From JAAYDS01 sp012729155 (GTDB lineage Bacteria; Chloroflexota; Anaerolineae; UBA1429), in contig DAIPBO010000012.1 in assembly GCA_036774405.1 (NCBI GenBank), positions 1-64,000 on the forward strand: a DNA stretch of 64,000 bases, written 5' to 3'. The position numbers were made by a program, and so were the translations under genes. The notes under the pieces are model-generated. The model was given only the letters and a program-made list of their open reading frames with translations. It ran no database searches and had not been told where the DNA came from. Below, piece by piece: positions 42,860 to 51,762 of this stretch (its first letter is position 1; every line of letters begins with the position of its first letter).

Positions 42860-45800
42860 TCAGCCTCCAGAGGCGGCGCCCTGGGCGGTGGTGTTGCCTG
42901 TGGGCTGCCTCTCGAATATCTCGGGATGATCGATGCCATGTAGAACCGTTCGCACCACAAGGGCCGCCACATGGTCGAGCTCGCTGTACGCCTCAGGCCC
43001 GCGGGCGCCGCCCAACACAGCCCAGAGGGCATGGGCGAGGGCGCGCCCCTGTGCGTCGGCCTCCAGTTTCTCCACGGCCTCGGCCGTCTCTGCCGAGAGC
43101 GCAGCGCCTCTGCAGGCCTCGGCGATGGCACGGATGAGGCCAAACCATTGCTGCACAACCGCCGCCCCTGCTGGCGAGAGGGCAAAGGCGCGCTGCGTGC
43201 GTTGGCGCCAGGCAGCCTCTTGCTCGGCGTCGCCGCTGGCGTGGGCCACGCGTTGCAGCAGATGATAGATCTCCCAGGCGACGGCATTCTGCCCGCCCGC
43301 CTGACTGATCTCCAGGGCGCGCGTGGCATGCACAGCTGCTGCGGCCGGCTCGCTTTGGCTCAGATAGTGCTCGGCCAGCGCATGCAGCGCGCCGACGACC
43401 GACTGGGGCTGGTTAGCCTCACGGAAGGCCTCGACGGCCGCATGTAGATCGGCGACGGTGAGTTCGCCCTGTTCAAGCCGTGCGTGCAGCCGAGCTCGGC
43501 GCAAGAGCAGATTGCCGCGCACAGAGGGCAGTTCTGCGGCGCTGGCCACAGCCAGGCCATGGCCCAGGGCCTCGATGGCCGCCGGCGCGTCGTGTCGCCG
43601 AGCCTCTTGCAGGGCAGCCACCTGTTCCCACAGGCTGCACAGAGCGGGCCAGGCGCTGGCCTTGCTGAGGCTTTCGGCAGCCTGCTCAAACTGTAGAAGC
43701 GCGGCGTCGGTCTCCTCATGGGCTGCCATAGCGCCGGCCAGTTGGGCCTGCAGCAGGCCGACCAGTTCGAGATCGTCGAGCCGCCGCGCCAGCTCAAGCC
43801 CGCGCTGGGCGGCCTCTTGGGCAGCCTCTGGCTGGCGCGCCAGCAACAGCGCCTCGCCCAACTGACGCCAGGCCTGGGCCTCGGCCAGAGGCGCCTCGGG
43901 CAAGCTGCGCGCCTGGCTGAGCAGCGCAATGGCCTGCCTCAGGGTGGTGATCACCACGTCGGGCCGCAGTGAGGCGGTGAGCACCATGGCAAACAGCTTG
44001 AGGGCCAGGCCCTGGTCTAGCGTGGCCTCGGGGGCAGCGTAGGTCTGTCCCTTGTCGGCGGTGATGCGCTTGATGAGCCCCTGCAGCATGGGCGCCGCCT
44101 GATCGACACGCCCAGACTGTAGCAGGCGCTCGGCCTGGCCCAGCACAAACCGCACCGCGGCACGGCTCAGAGGGCCCTCGGCGGGCACAGCGGTCGCAGT
44201 GGCCCTGTCGATGCGGCGTCGCAGGGCGGCGACTGTGTCGCCCAGGCCCGCCGTGACGAGTGCCGAGCCCGCCGCCTGCACCAGCTCGGCGGCCAGGTTC
44301 AGCTCGTCGGTCTCGATAGCCAGGGCAACTGACTGCACAATGTTGGCCAGCTCGAGACGCAGCAGACGCCGCGCAAGGCCCGGTGCACGTGCCTCGCCGC
44401 GTGGTAACCAGCCTAACAAGCCCAAAGTGCTGTTGGCATAGGGTTGGGCCAGCGCCTGCCGCTGGCGTAACGTGGCCTGCCGCGCCAGATGGCCCGCCAA
44501 CGCAGGATGCATACTGATGCGGCTCAACGTCAGCCCCTGCACGGGCTGCTGGCTGAGCAGCCCCGCCGCAGCCAGCAGCGCCTTGAGGCGACTCCATGGC
44601 TCGGGCTCGAGGCCGAGCGTGCGCAAGGTGGTCGGCTCGAGAAAGCCCTGTGGATAGAGCCCCAGGCCGTTGACCGCCAGCCGTTCATCGGGCGAGAGGT
44701 CGTTGAGCAGGAGGTCGAGAGCGAGCTCTCCGCCTCGCTCCGTCCAGCGCGAAGCCTGTTGCACGGCATGCGGCAAGGTGCGCTCGATGGCGGCGCGTAA
44801 AGCCTCGTCAGAGCTGGAGCGCAGACGTGCTGCTGCGCATCGGAGCACCAGCGGGCTATCGCCCAGCTGCTGGCTCCAGGCGGCGGCTTCTTCTGTCGAG
44901 GCGCCGGCGTATGCCTGCAGCAGGGCCACACCCTCCTGGTTTGTCAGAGCGGGCAGCACTTGTGCAACCGGCTCGAGTGAAGCGAGCTCGGCCGGCATGC
45001 TCGCTCCATCGGCGATCAGCAGCAGGCGACAGCCGGGCGAGTGCGCCAACTCACGGGCTAGCGCCAGCAGCCGGCTGCGTGCGTCGTCGTCATAGTTCAG
45101 GTCGTCGCGGCTGAACGCGGCCTCGACATTATCCCACAGCAGCAGGGTGCGGCTTTGCGCCAGGGCCTCGTGCAGGCGGGCGCTCGTTTCAGGCGTGCCA
45201 GGTGTGGCGTCGGGCCCCACCAGCTGCCAGGTGAGATCGTGGACGAGTGCATCAGGCAACAGTCCGCCATAGAGGTTGGTGTATACGATGCGGTCAAAGG
45301 TGGCAGTGCGCATCAGCCAGCGTGCCGTGGCGGCGGCGAGGGCCGTCTTGCCATGGCCCACTGGCCCATGCAGGCAGACGACGCGCGCCTCGGGGGTCAG
45401 CAATGCCGCCTCCAGGGCGGCACGCTGGAATGCGCGCCCAACAAACGGGGCATCGGGGCTTGACGGCAGGCCGCCAGGGGTTGGCTGGAGCGCCAGCCGT
45501 TGCCAGGCCGGGCGCAGATCATCCTGCGTAAAGGGTACCACTCGCGCCACACCACTGGCCTCGGGTTGAGGGTTCGCCAGTGGGCGGCCTTCGGCGGCGC
45601 CCAGTGCCCAGCGGGCTGCACTGGTGTTGGGGGCGAGGTCACGCTGGACGCTCTCGCAGGCCAGACCGAGCGTCGTGCCCGCCAGTAGCTCGCTGAACAG
45701 CGTCTGCAGGGCGCCCTGCAGAGCCGACGGAGCCATATCTGCAGCGAGCCACAGGGTGGCAAGCTCATCAGGCAAAAAGGCCTCTCCAGACACCCAGATG

Positions 45801-46105
45801 ACGAGGCCTACCTCGATGCCCGCGAGCATCTCCGTAAGGGCAGCGGCGCCCTCAGGCCAGGCCGGCCACGCCTCGCCAGAAGGCACCAGCAGGCAGAGCA
45901 TGTCGATCACCGGCTCTGGCGTCTGCAAACGTTTGGCCAGGGCCTCTCTGCTTGCCGGGCGTAGCCACTCAATCTCGATCTGGCCGCCCTGCGCCTCAGC
46001 GGCAGAGAGCACGGCCGCAGCGCGATCATAGGCCAGCAGATCGGCTTGAGATGAGACGTCGCTCGAGGCGATCAACAGGCGCAATGACGGGCGAGGTTGA
46101 ATCAC
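42860..46105 (-). CDS. Degenerate-CHAT/STAND NTPase/TPR sensor-like protein
   Basis: A 1081-residue protein. Residues 1-165 resemble the CHAT fold (ending APSALQGALQTLFSELL...), but the catalytic His-Gly and Cys positions read LVPSGEA and VIWVSGEA, so it appears protease-dead. A STAND-type P-loop ATPase follows: FVGRAFQRAALEAAL, Walker A HGPVGHGKTAL (246-256), Walker B TLLLWDNVEA (about 320-329). The remaining ~600 residues are helical repeats, many TPR-like (AWRQLGEALLLARQPEAAQEAAQRGLELA). No signal peptide or TM. GTG 46105 follows GCGGAGGAACA. It is co-transcribed with the LCAT-like lipase. The CHAT reading is tentative; STAND plus TPR is more certain. Confidence 0.78.
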   Translation of the reverse strand: MIQPRPSLRLLIASSDVSSQADLLAYDRAAAVLSAAEAQGGQIEIEWLRPASREALAKRLQTPEPVIDMLCLLVPSGEAWPAWPEGAAALTEMLAGIEVGLVIWVSGEAFLPDELATLWLAADMAPSALQGALQTLFSELLAGTTLGLACESVQRDLAPNTSAARWALGAAEGRPLANPQPEASGVARVVPFTQDDLRPAWQRLALQPTPGGLPSSPDAPFVGRAFQRAALEAALLTPEARVVCLHGPVGHGKTALAAATARWLMRTATFDRIVYTNLYGGLLPDALVHDLTWQLVGPDATPGTPETSARLHEALAQSRTLLLWDNVEAAFSRDDLNYDDDARSRLLALARELAHSPGCRLLLIADGASMPAELASLEPVAQVLPALTNQEGVALLQAYAGASTEEAAAWSQQLGDSPLVLRCAAARLRSSSDEALRAAIERTLPHAVQQASRWTERGGELALDLLLNDLSPDERLAVNGLGLYPQGFLEPTTLRTLGLEPEPWSRLKALLAAAGLLSQQPVQGLTLSRISMHPALAGHLARQATLRQRQALAQPYANSTLGLLGWLPRGEARAPGLARRLLRLELANIVQSVALAIETDELNLAAELVQAAGSALVTAGLGDTVAALRRRIDRATATAVPAEGPLSRAAVRFVLGQAERLLQSGRVDQAAPMLQGLIKRITADKGQTYAAPEATLDQGLALKLFAMVLTASLRPDVVITTLRQAIALLSQARSLPEAPLAEAQAWRQLGEALLLARQPEAAQEAAQRGLELARRLDDLELVGLLQAQLAGAMAAHEETDAALLQFEQAAESLSKASAWPALCSLWEQVAALQEARRHDAPAAIEALGHGLAVASAAELPSVRGNLLLRRARLHARLEQGELTVADLHAAVEAFREANQPQSVVGALHALAEHYLSQSEPAAAAVHATRALEISQAGGQNAVAWEIYHLLQRVAHASGDAEQEAAWRQRTQRAFALSPAGAAVVQQWFGLIRAIAEACRGAALSAETAEAVEKLEADAQGRALAHALWAVLGGARGPEAYSELDHVAALVVRTVLHGIDHPEIFERQPTGNTTAQGAASGG

Positions 46106-46138
46106 TGTTCCTCCGCGTGCATAGTGGCTATTGACCCG

Positions 46139-46167
46139 ATTATACCCTGTGCGACGGCTTTGGTCAG
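46139..46167 (-). promoter_or_regulatory. Promoter of the STAND-TPR/lipase unit
   Basis: CTGACC (46162-46167), 17 bp, a perfect TATAAT (46139-46144), 33 bp from the GTG. It overlaps the divergent queD promoter. Confidence 0.6.
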
Positions 46168-46187
46168 CATCAGACCTTGGGTATACT
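46160..46187 (+). promoter_or_regulatory. Promoter of queD-lon
   Basis: TTGGTC (46160-46165), 16 bp, TATACT (46182-46187). Its -35 shares bases with the -35 of the divergent STAND-TPR promoter. Confidence 0.55.
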
Positions 46188-46215
46188 ATAGGGTGCTCAT
46201 TCTGGAGGTACCCGC

Positions 46216-46581
46216 GTGTACACGGTATCGGTAAGACGCCATTTTGACGCTGCTCACGCCTTGCGGGGCTATGCTGGCAAGTGCGAGCGGCGCCACGGAC
46301 ATCGCTTTGAGGTGGTTGTCTCGGTGCAGCGCTGCCAGCTCGATAGCATTGGTCTGGCGTTGGACTATGGTATCATCAAGCGAGAGTTGGACTCGGTGTT
46401 GGCGCTGCTGGATCACACGGACCTCAACGAGACGCCACCGTTCGATGAGATCAACCCCAGCTCCGAGCATATCGCGGCCTATATCCATGATCAGATGGCC
46501 GCACGCCTGGGTGGGCCCATCGACCAGGTGCAGGTGTACGAGTCTCCCGACGCCTGGGTGACCTACACCCCTGATGCCTGA
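46216..46581 (+). CDS. queD: 6-carboxy-tetrahydropterin synthase (QueD/PTPS family)
   Basis: A 121-residue protein with the zinc histidines in FDAAHALRGY and CERRHGHRFEV and the catalytic cysteine in GKCERRHGH. The end is LDHTDLNE...PSSEHIAAYI, all PTPS/QueD hallmarks. It makes 6-carboxy-tetrahydropterin for queuosine, and tgt lies elsewhere in the window. GTG 46216 has GGAGG. It is followed 27 nt later by lon. Confidence 0.9.
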   Translation: MYTVSVRRHFDAAHALRGYAGKCERRHGHRFEVVVSVQRCQLDSIGLALDYGIIKRELDSVLALLDHTDLNETPPFDEINPSSEHIAAYIHDQMAARLGGPIDQVQVYESPDAWVTYTPDA

Positions 46582-46608
46582 GCATTCTCCCGGAGGCAGA
46601 CAAGCCTG

Positions 46609-49017
46609 ATGGCTCAAGAGATCACGAGCGAATCGCACGAGTTCGACCAATGGCTCGAGACATCGACGCCCGACTATGACGAGCTGCCGGTGTTGCCCGT
46701 CTTGGCCCTGCGCGACTCGGTCATGTTCCCGCATATGATGGTGCCGTTGCTGGTGGGGCGCGAACGTTCCATTCGCGCGGTAGAGGCGGCTATGGCCGCT
46801 GAGGGCCGCCTGCTGGCGCTAGCCCAGCTCGACGAGGAGATCGAAGTGCCCGAGGTGAGCGATCTCTATCGCGTGGGCACCGAGGTCGTCATCGGCCGCA
46901 AGTTGCTGATGCCCGATGGCAGCCTGAGCATCTGGGTGCAGGGGCAGCGCCGCGTGCAGGTGGCCAAGTTTGTGCAGACCGAACCCCACATCGCGGCCAC
47001 CGTCGAGCCCGTTGAAGAAGTCACCCGTTCCGACGTGCAGGCCGAGGCGCTCAAGCGCGCGGTGCTGCGCAGTTTTCATCGTGTCCAAGAGCTGAGCCAG
47101 AACATCCCCGAAGACGCCTATGTGGCTGCCGTGAACGCCGAGACGCCCGGCCTGTTGGCCGACCTGGTGGCCTCGGTGCTGGGGTTGACGGTGGCTGAAC
47201 GGCAAGAGGTGCTGGCAAACCTGGACTGCTACGACCGCCTCAAGGCGGTGCAGCGCATCCTCGCCGCAGAGCAGGATGTGCTCGAGCTGGAGAACCAGCT
47301 GCAATCGCAGGTGCAGCAAGAGATCGACCGCGGCCAACGCGAGTACTTTTTGCGCGAGCAGATGCGCGTCATCCAGTCCGAGTTGGGCGAGGGAGACCCC
47401 TATGCGCAAGAGGTCGAAGAGCTGCGCACCAAGCTCGCCGAGTTGGAGCTGCCCGACGAGGTGCGCGAGCGCGCCGACAAAGAGCTCTCGCGCCTGAGCG
47501 GCATGTCTCCCATGTCTCCCGAGACGGGCGTTATCCGCACCTATCTGGACTGGATCATTGCTCTGCCCTGGGGCCAGGAAACTGAGGATAACCTCGACAT
47601 TGCGCGGGCCAAAGAGATGCTCGAGGCCTCGCACTATGGCATCCCCAAGGCCAAAGAGCGCATCCTGGAGCACATCGCCGTGTACTCGCTGGCCCGCGAC
47701 AAAATGAAGAACCCGATCCTCTGCTTTGCGGGGCCGCCCGGCACCGGCAAGACGTCGCTGGGGCGCTCCATCGCAGAGGCTCTGGGGCGCAAGTTTGTGC
47801 GCGTGAGCCTGGGCGGCATCCGTGATGAGGCCGAGATCCGCGGGCACCGCCGAACCTATGTGGGCGCACTGCCCGGCCGCATCATCCAGACCATTCGCCG
47901 CGCTGGGTCGGCCAATCCTGTGTTCATGCTCGACGAGATCGACAAGCTGGGCATGGACTTTCGCGGTGACCCGGCGTCGGCGCTGCTCGAGGTGCTCGAC
48001 CCGGAGCAGAACAATGCCTTTTCCGATCATTATCTCGAGCTGCCGTTCGATCTTTCGCACGTGATGTTCATCACCACGGCCAACTATCTCGATCCGGTGC
48101 CGCCGGCGCTGCTTGACCGCATGGAAGTGATCGAGTTTCCAGGGTATATGGAGTACGAGAAGGTCCATATCGCCCGCAAGTTCCTGATCCCGCAGCAGAT
48201 CGAGCAAAACGGGTTGGAGCAGCTCAGGTTCTCGGACGGCGCATTGCAGGCGCTGATCCGTGAGCACACCAACGAGGCGGGTGTGCGCAATCTGGATCGG
48301 TTGATCGCCACCGTGTGTCGCAAGGCGGCGATGCGCATGGCTGAGGGTAAGGCGCCGCTTCGCCAGGTGTCGGCCCAGTCGCTCACCAAGCTGGTGGGCC
48401 CGCCCCGTTACACCTTTGGTGTGGCCGAGCGAGAAGATCAGATCGGCGTAGCCACTGGCCTGGCCTGGACTGAGGCCGGCGGAGACACCATGTCGATCGA
48501 GGTGAGCATTGTGGCAGGCAAGGGGAGCCTGCTGCTCACGGGGCAGCTGGGCGACGTGATGCAAGAGTCTGCGCAGGCAGCGCTGAGCTATGCGCGCTCG
48601 CGGGCCGAGGACTATGGTTTTGACGATGTCGATTTCGACAAGATCGATATCCATGTGCACGTGCCCGAGGGCGCTGTGCCCAAAGATGGCCCGTCGGCAG
48701 GCATTACCATTGCCACCGCCCTCATCTCGGCGCTGAGCGGCCGCGCCGTGGACCATCAAGTGACCATGACCGGCGAGATCACCTTGCGCGGGCGGGTGCT
48801 GCCCATCGGCGGCCTGCGAGAAAAGGCGTTGGCCGCGCACCGCGCTGGCCTCAAGACGATCCTCGTGCCCAAGCAGAACGATCGCGATATGGTCGAGGTG
48901 CCCAGGAACTTGATGCGCAATATGCGCTTTGTGTTTGTTGAGAACATGGACCAGGTGGTGCCCGTGGCGCTGCGCACGCAGGCCGATCAGCGGGCGCGGA
49001 ACCATTTTTTGCAGTAG
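46609..49017 (+). CDS. lon: ATP-dependent protease Lon
   Basis: An 802-residue protein. The N-terminal LON substrate domain (LPVLALRDSVMFPHMMVPLLVGRERS) is followed by the helical linker, AAA+ module (Walker A AGPPGTGKTSLG, Walker B FMLDEIDKLG) and Lon protease domain. The catalytic serine is in PKDGPSAG and the lysine in GGLREKALAAHRAGLK. This is the standard LonA length and layout. It degrades damaged and regulatory proteins. ATG 46609 has GGAGG upstream. There is no obvious heat-shock (CIRCE) element in the shared leader. Confidence 0.96.
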   Translation: MAQEITSESHEFDQWLETSTPDYDELPVLPVLALRDSVMFPHMMVPLLVGRERSIRAVEAAMAAEGRLLALAQLDEEIEVPEVSDLYRVGTEVVIGRKLLMPDGSLSIWVQGQRRVQVAKFVQTEPHIAATVEPVEEVTRSDVQAEALKRAVLRSFHRVQELSQNIPEDAYVAAVNAETPGLLADLVASVLGLTVAERQEVLANLDCYDRLKAVQRILAAEQDVLELENQLQSQVQQEIDRGQREYFLREQMRVIQSELGEGDPYAQEVEELRTKLAELELPDEVRERADKELSRLSGMSPMSPETGVIRTYLDWIIALPWGQETEDNLDIARAKEMLEASHYGIPKAKERILEHIAVYSLARDKMKNPILCFAGPPGTGKTSLGRSIAEALGRKFVRVSLGGIRDEAEIRGHRRTYVGALPGRIIQTIRRAGSANPVFMLDEIDKLGMDFRGDPASALLEVLDPEQNNAFSDHYLELPFDLSHVMFITTANYLDPVPPALLDRMEVIEFPGYMEYEKVHIARKFLIPQQIEQNGLEQLRFSDGALQALIREHTNEAGVRNLDRLIATVCRKAAMRMAEGKAPLRQVSAQSLTKLVGPPRYTFGVAEREDQIGVATGLAWTEAGGDTMSIEVSIVAGKGSLLLTGQLGDVMQESAQAALSYARSRAEDYGFDDVDFDKIDIHVHVPEGAVPKDGPSAGITIATALISALSGRAVDHQVTMTGEITLRGRVLPIGGLREKALAAHRAGLKTILVPKQNDRDMVEVPRNLMRNMRFVFVENMDQVVPVALRTQADQRARNHFLQ

Positions 49018-49030
49018 ACCGATCTGTACT

Positions 49031-49063
49031 CAAGAGGCCGCGTCGTACAGGCGCGGCCTCTTG
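49031..49063 (+). terminator. Hairpin after lon
   Basis: A perfect 12-bp stem (49031-49042 / 49052-49063). The T tract is poor (TTGGCGTT). TATAAT at 49074-49079 just downstream may serve the next gene. Confidence 0.5.
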
Positions 49064-49108
49064 GCGTTGTGTGTATAATCGCAGCAGCAGCAAGAGGAGG
49101 GGCCCGAC

Positions 49109-50485
49109 ATGGATTGGCACGAGGCGCACGGCCTGCTGAGCTCGATGGGCGCCGACCATGTGGTGACGTTGCCCCAAGCCGCCACGCCGCGGCGCATCGC
49201 AGAGTGGGCGGCGGCGTTGGCCAACGGTGAAGGCGGCGCTGTGGTGTTGGGCGCCACGAGCCCAAGCTGTCCTCTCGAAGACGGCGCTGCGGTGCTAGAG
49301 CGCGCCCTGGATGCGCTGTTGATGTGCGAGCCAGCACTGGTGGCGCCCGTGCCGGTGTTTGTCGGCAAAGAGGGCGCGCCCGAGGCAGTGCTTGTGCAGA
49401 TACCGGCCGGGCTGCGACACGTCTATGCGGTGGATGGACGCTATCTGGTGCGGGCAGGGGCCCGTGTGGCACCCCTCAGCAGCCTGGCGCTCAAGCAGCT
49501 GCTGGTGGCGCGCGGCCAGGTCAGCTACGACGCCGAACCTCTCCCTGGGGCCTCGTACGATGATCTCGATGGTGAGGCGATTGCCGCTTATCTGGCGCGC
49601 ATCGGCAACCCCCGTGGCCTGCCTGTTAACGAACTGCTGCGACAGCGCGGCTGCTTGTACGGCGCCGAGGCCAGGCCGACCGTGGCGGGCGTGCTGCTCT
49701 TTGGCCGGCAACCCGATCGCTGGGTGCGGTCCAGCGAGATTTTGGCCGTGCGCTACGCCGGTCAGCGCATGAGCGACCGGTTTGTGCGCGAAGACATCCG
49801 TGGGCCGCTGCCCGAGCAGATCCGCCGTGCCGTGGCCTTTGCTTTGGGCAATATGCGCCGTGCCGTCGAACTGAGCGGGGTCGAGCGCCTGGAGACGACC
49901 GAGTACCCCGAGGAGGCGGTGCGCGAGGCCATCGTCAACGCTGTGGCGCACCGCGACTATGCCCTGGCTGGTGACGGTATTCGACTGTTGCTCTTCAGCG
50001 ATCGGCTCGAGGTGCATTCGCCGGGACGCCTGCCCGGGCACGTGACGGTGGCCAACATCCGGCAAGAGCGCTGCTCGCGCAATGAGGTGATCGTGCAGGT
50101 GCTGGCTGACCTGGGGTTCATCGAGCGGCTGGGCTATGGCATCGACCGGATGATCGACCTGCTCGCCGACGCTGGGCTGCCGCCACCCGAATTCCGCGAG
50201 ACGGCCGGCGGCTTTGTGGTCACCCTGCGCAGTGCTTCCGGGCAGCTCCTCGAGGAGCCCGAGCCCACCGCTGTGTGGCGGCATGCGGGCTACAACGCAC
50301 GCCAGGCGGCGCTTTTGACCTATCTCGACACCCACGAATATGTCAGCAACCGCGAGTATCGCGAGCTGTGCCCCGACGTCAGCGCCGAGACGTTGCGCCG
50401 CGATCTGGCCGATCTGGTGCGGCGTGGTGTGTTGCTGCGCATTGGCGCCAAACGCGGCACCGTGTATGCTCGCCGCCAACCATGA
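49109..50485 (+). CDS. AlbA_2/HATPase-type putative transcriptional regulator
   Basis: A 458-residue protein. The N-terminal AlbA_2 (Schlafen-like, formerly AAA_4) domain (about 10-135) contains ANGEGGAVVLGA. A HATPase_c_4 module follows: PEEAVREAIVNAVAHRDYALAGDGIRLLLFSDRLEVHSPGRLP (about 270-312). The C-terminal winged helix (about 385-455) contains SNREYRELCPDVSAETLRRDLADLVRRGVL. Such proteins are predicted DNA-binding regulators, often autoregulated. ATG 49109 has AGGAGGG. It is followed 1 nt after its stop by a 21-bp perfect inverted repeat that could be its operator. Confidence 0.82.
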   Translation: MDWHEAHGLLSSMGADHVVTLPQAATPRRIAEWAAALANGEGGAVVLGATSPSCPLEDGAAVLERALDALLMCEPALVAPVPVFVGKEGAPEAVLVQIPAGLRHVYAVDGRYLVRAGARVAPLSSLALKQLLVARGQVSYDAEPLPGASYDDLDGEAIAAYLARIGNPRGLPVNELLRQRGCLYGAEARPTVAGVLLFGRQPDRWVRSSEILAVRYAGQRMSDRFVREDIRGPLPEQIRRAVAFALGNMRRAVELSGVERLETTEYPEEAVREAIVNAVAHRDYALAGDGIRLLLFSDRLEVHSPGRLPGHVTVANIRQERCSRNEVIVQVLADLGFIERLGYGIDRMIDLLADAGLPPPEFRETAGGFVVTLRSASGQLLEEPEPTAVWRHAGYNARQAALLTYLDTHEYVSNREYRELCPDVSAETLRRDLADLVRRGVLLRIGAKRGTVYARRQP

Positions 50486-50486
50486 G

Positions 50487-50533
50487 GATATCGCACAATA
50501 TCCCACACGCCTTGTGGGATATTGTGCGATATC
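50487..50533. repeat. Perfect 21-bp inverted repeat (candidate operator)
   Basis: Arms 50487-50507 and 50513-50533 are perfectly complementary with a 5-nt spacer CGCCT. Each arm also contains a smaller GATAT-N6-ATATC dyad. No T tract follows on either strand. It lies in the 137-nt gap between the regulator and the next membrane protein gene. Confidence 0.85.
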
Positions 50534-50622
50534 GTGTGAAAGCGGTGCAATGGCGTAACCATAGCCGCCAGGCTGCGTATCAGTACACAGCAGGGCAAGT
50601 GCACTGTTGTGAGGAGAGCGAG

Positions 50623-51162
50623 ATGAAGAGACGTGGCATGCTGTACGTTGGGGTGCTGCTGGTGACGTTGGGCGTCATCTTTATGCTGATCCAGTTCACC
50701 CAGGCGACGATGCCTAACCTGTTGGGTTGGCGCCGCCTGTGGCCACTGCTGGTCCTGTTCGTTGGGCTGGCCTTTTGGCTGCCGTTGCTGCTGTGGTGGC
50801 CGCAAAGGGCCAGTATCTGTGGTCTGGCGATGCCAGCCACCATCATCACTGCCAACGGCCTGTTGCTGCTCTACCAGTCTCTCACGGGCGATTGGGGTTC
50901 GTGGGCCTATATGTGGGCCATCGAGCCACTGGCGGTGGGCGTCGGGCTGCTGGCCATCTACGCCCTGGGCCCGCGCGATAGAGGGCTGCTGACCGCGGCC
51001 GGCGTGGTCGGCGGCATCGGCCTGGTGATGCTGATGGTCTTTGGCGCCGTGTTTTCGCCGGTGCTGCGCTATCTGTTGCCGGCGCTGCTCATCGTGGCCG
51101 GGCTGGTGATGTTCCTGCGCGGATCGCGGCAGCGCGCCGCTGAGGATGGGCCGACGCCCTGA
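50623..51162 (+). CDS. Membrane protein with LiaI/LiaF-like TM region
   Basis: A 179-residue protein with about five hydrophobic segments: GVLLVTLGVIFMLIQF, RRLWPLLVLFVGLAF, the middle pair, and LRYLLPALLIVAGLVMFLRG. The paired helices 'LWPLLvlfvGlafwl' are like the LiaF/DUF5668 envelope-stress TM module. ATG 50623 has GAGGAGAGCG. The convergent neighbour also carries such a module next to a PspC domain, so both may deal with membrane stress. Confidence 0.65.
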   Translation: MKRRGMLYVGVLLVTLGVIFMLIQFTQATMPNLLGWRRLWPLLVLFVGLAFWLPLLLWWPQRASICGLAMPATIITANGLLLLYQSLTGDWGSWAYMWAIEPLAVGVGLLAIYALGPRDRGLLTAAGVVGGIGLVMLMVFGAVFSPVLRYLLPALLIVAGLVMFLRGSRQRAAEDGPTP

Positions 51163-51181
51163 GCGGGCGTCCTGTGTCAAC

Positions 51182-51216
51182 ACGAGAGGGGCTGGCAATT
51201 TGCCAGCCCCTCTCGT
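51182..51216. terminator. Long perfect hairpin between convergent genes
   Basis: A 16-bp perfect stem (51182-51197 / 51201-51216) with a 3-nt loop. No clear T tract on either side; probably a bidirectional terminator. Confidence 0.65.
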
Positions 51217-51239
51217 CATGTCGGTCTCGCGAGCCAACG

Positions 51240-51680
51240 TTACTTTTTGATGTTCTGAATCAGGATCAGGATGCCCACGGCGATGACGCCCAGCGGCCAC
51301 AGACCGTTGAAAAAGCTCAGCACGTTCAGGTTGCGCAAGAGTAGCAATAGGCCCACACCCACCAGGATGGCGCCGCCGATCAGCAGCCGGTCGCTGCTGT
51401 TGGCGTCGCCCCAATGGCGCTGACGCAGTTCGCCAAAGGTGCTCTTGATGTCATCCACGTTCTGGCGGATCGAGTCGTCATGGTCGGTAAAGGGCACGTC
51501 GCGCTGCGGGATGAACAGCCACAGCAGCAGATAGACGGGCAGCCCCGTGCCCGAGAACATGATCGCCAGCGTCACGAACAAGATGCGCACCAGGGTGGCA
51601 TCCACCCTGAAATACTCGGCCAGCCCTCCGCAGACGCCACCGATAACGCGGTTGGTGCTGCTTCGATAGAGACGATCCAT
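51240..51680 (-). CDS. PspC-domain membrane protein with C-terminal LiaF-like TM pair
   Basis: A 146-residue protein. The N-terminal PspC domain (RLYRSSTNRVIGGVCGGLAEYFRVD, then LVRILFVTLAIMFSGTGLPVYLLLWLFIP) spans about 1-60. A charged linker follows, then two TM helices (LLIGGAILVGVGLLLLLRN and LWPLGVIAVGILILI). PspC proteins respond to envelope stress. ATG 51680 has TAGGAG. It is a single-gene unit convergent with the LiaF-like protein. Confidence 0.88.
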   Translation of the reverse strand: MDRLYRSSTNRVIGGVCGGLAEYFRVDATLVRILFVTLAIMFSGTGLPVYLLLWLFIPQRDVPFTDHDDSIRQNVDDIKSTFGELRQRHWGDANSSDRLLIGGAILVGVGLLLLLRNLNVLSFFNGLWPLGVIAVGILILIQNIKK

Positions 51681-51762
51681 GGTATGCTCCTACGGATGAA
51701 TGAGTGCAGTCATGTCTGCGCTTGTACCCCTTATACGCGTTGTGGGCGCCAGGGTTGCTGCG

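Noticed and set aside
46819..49005. 728-codon antisense open frame opposite lon
   Set aside because: Mirrors lon codon use, with no motifs and no ribosome site. lon is certain on the other strand.
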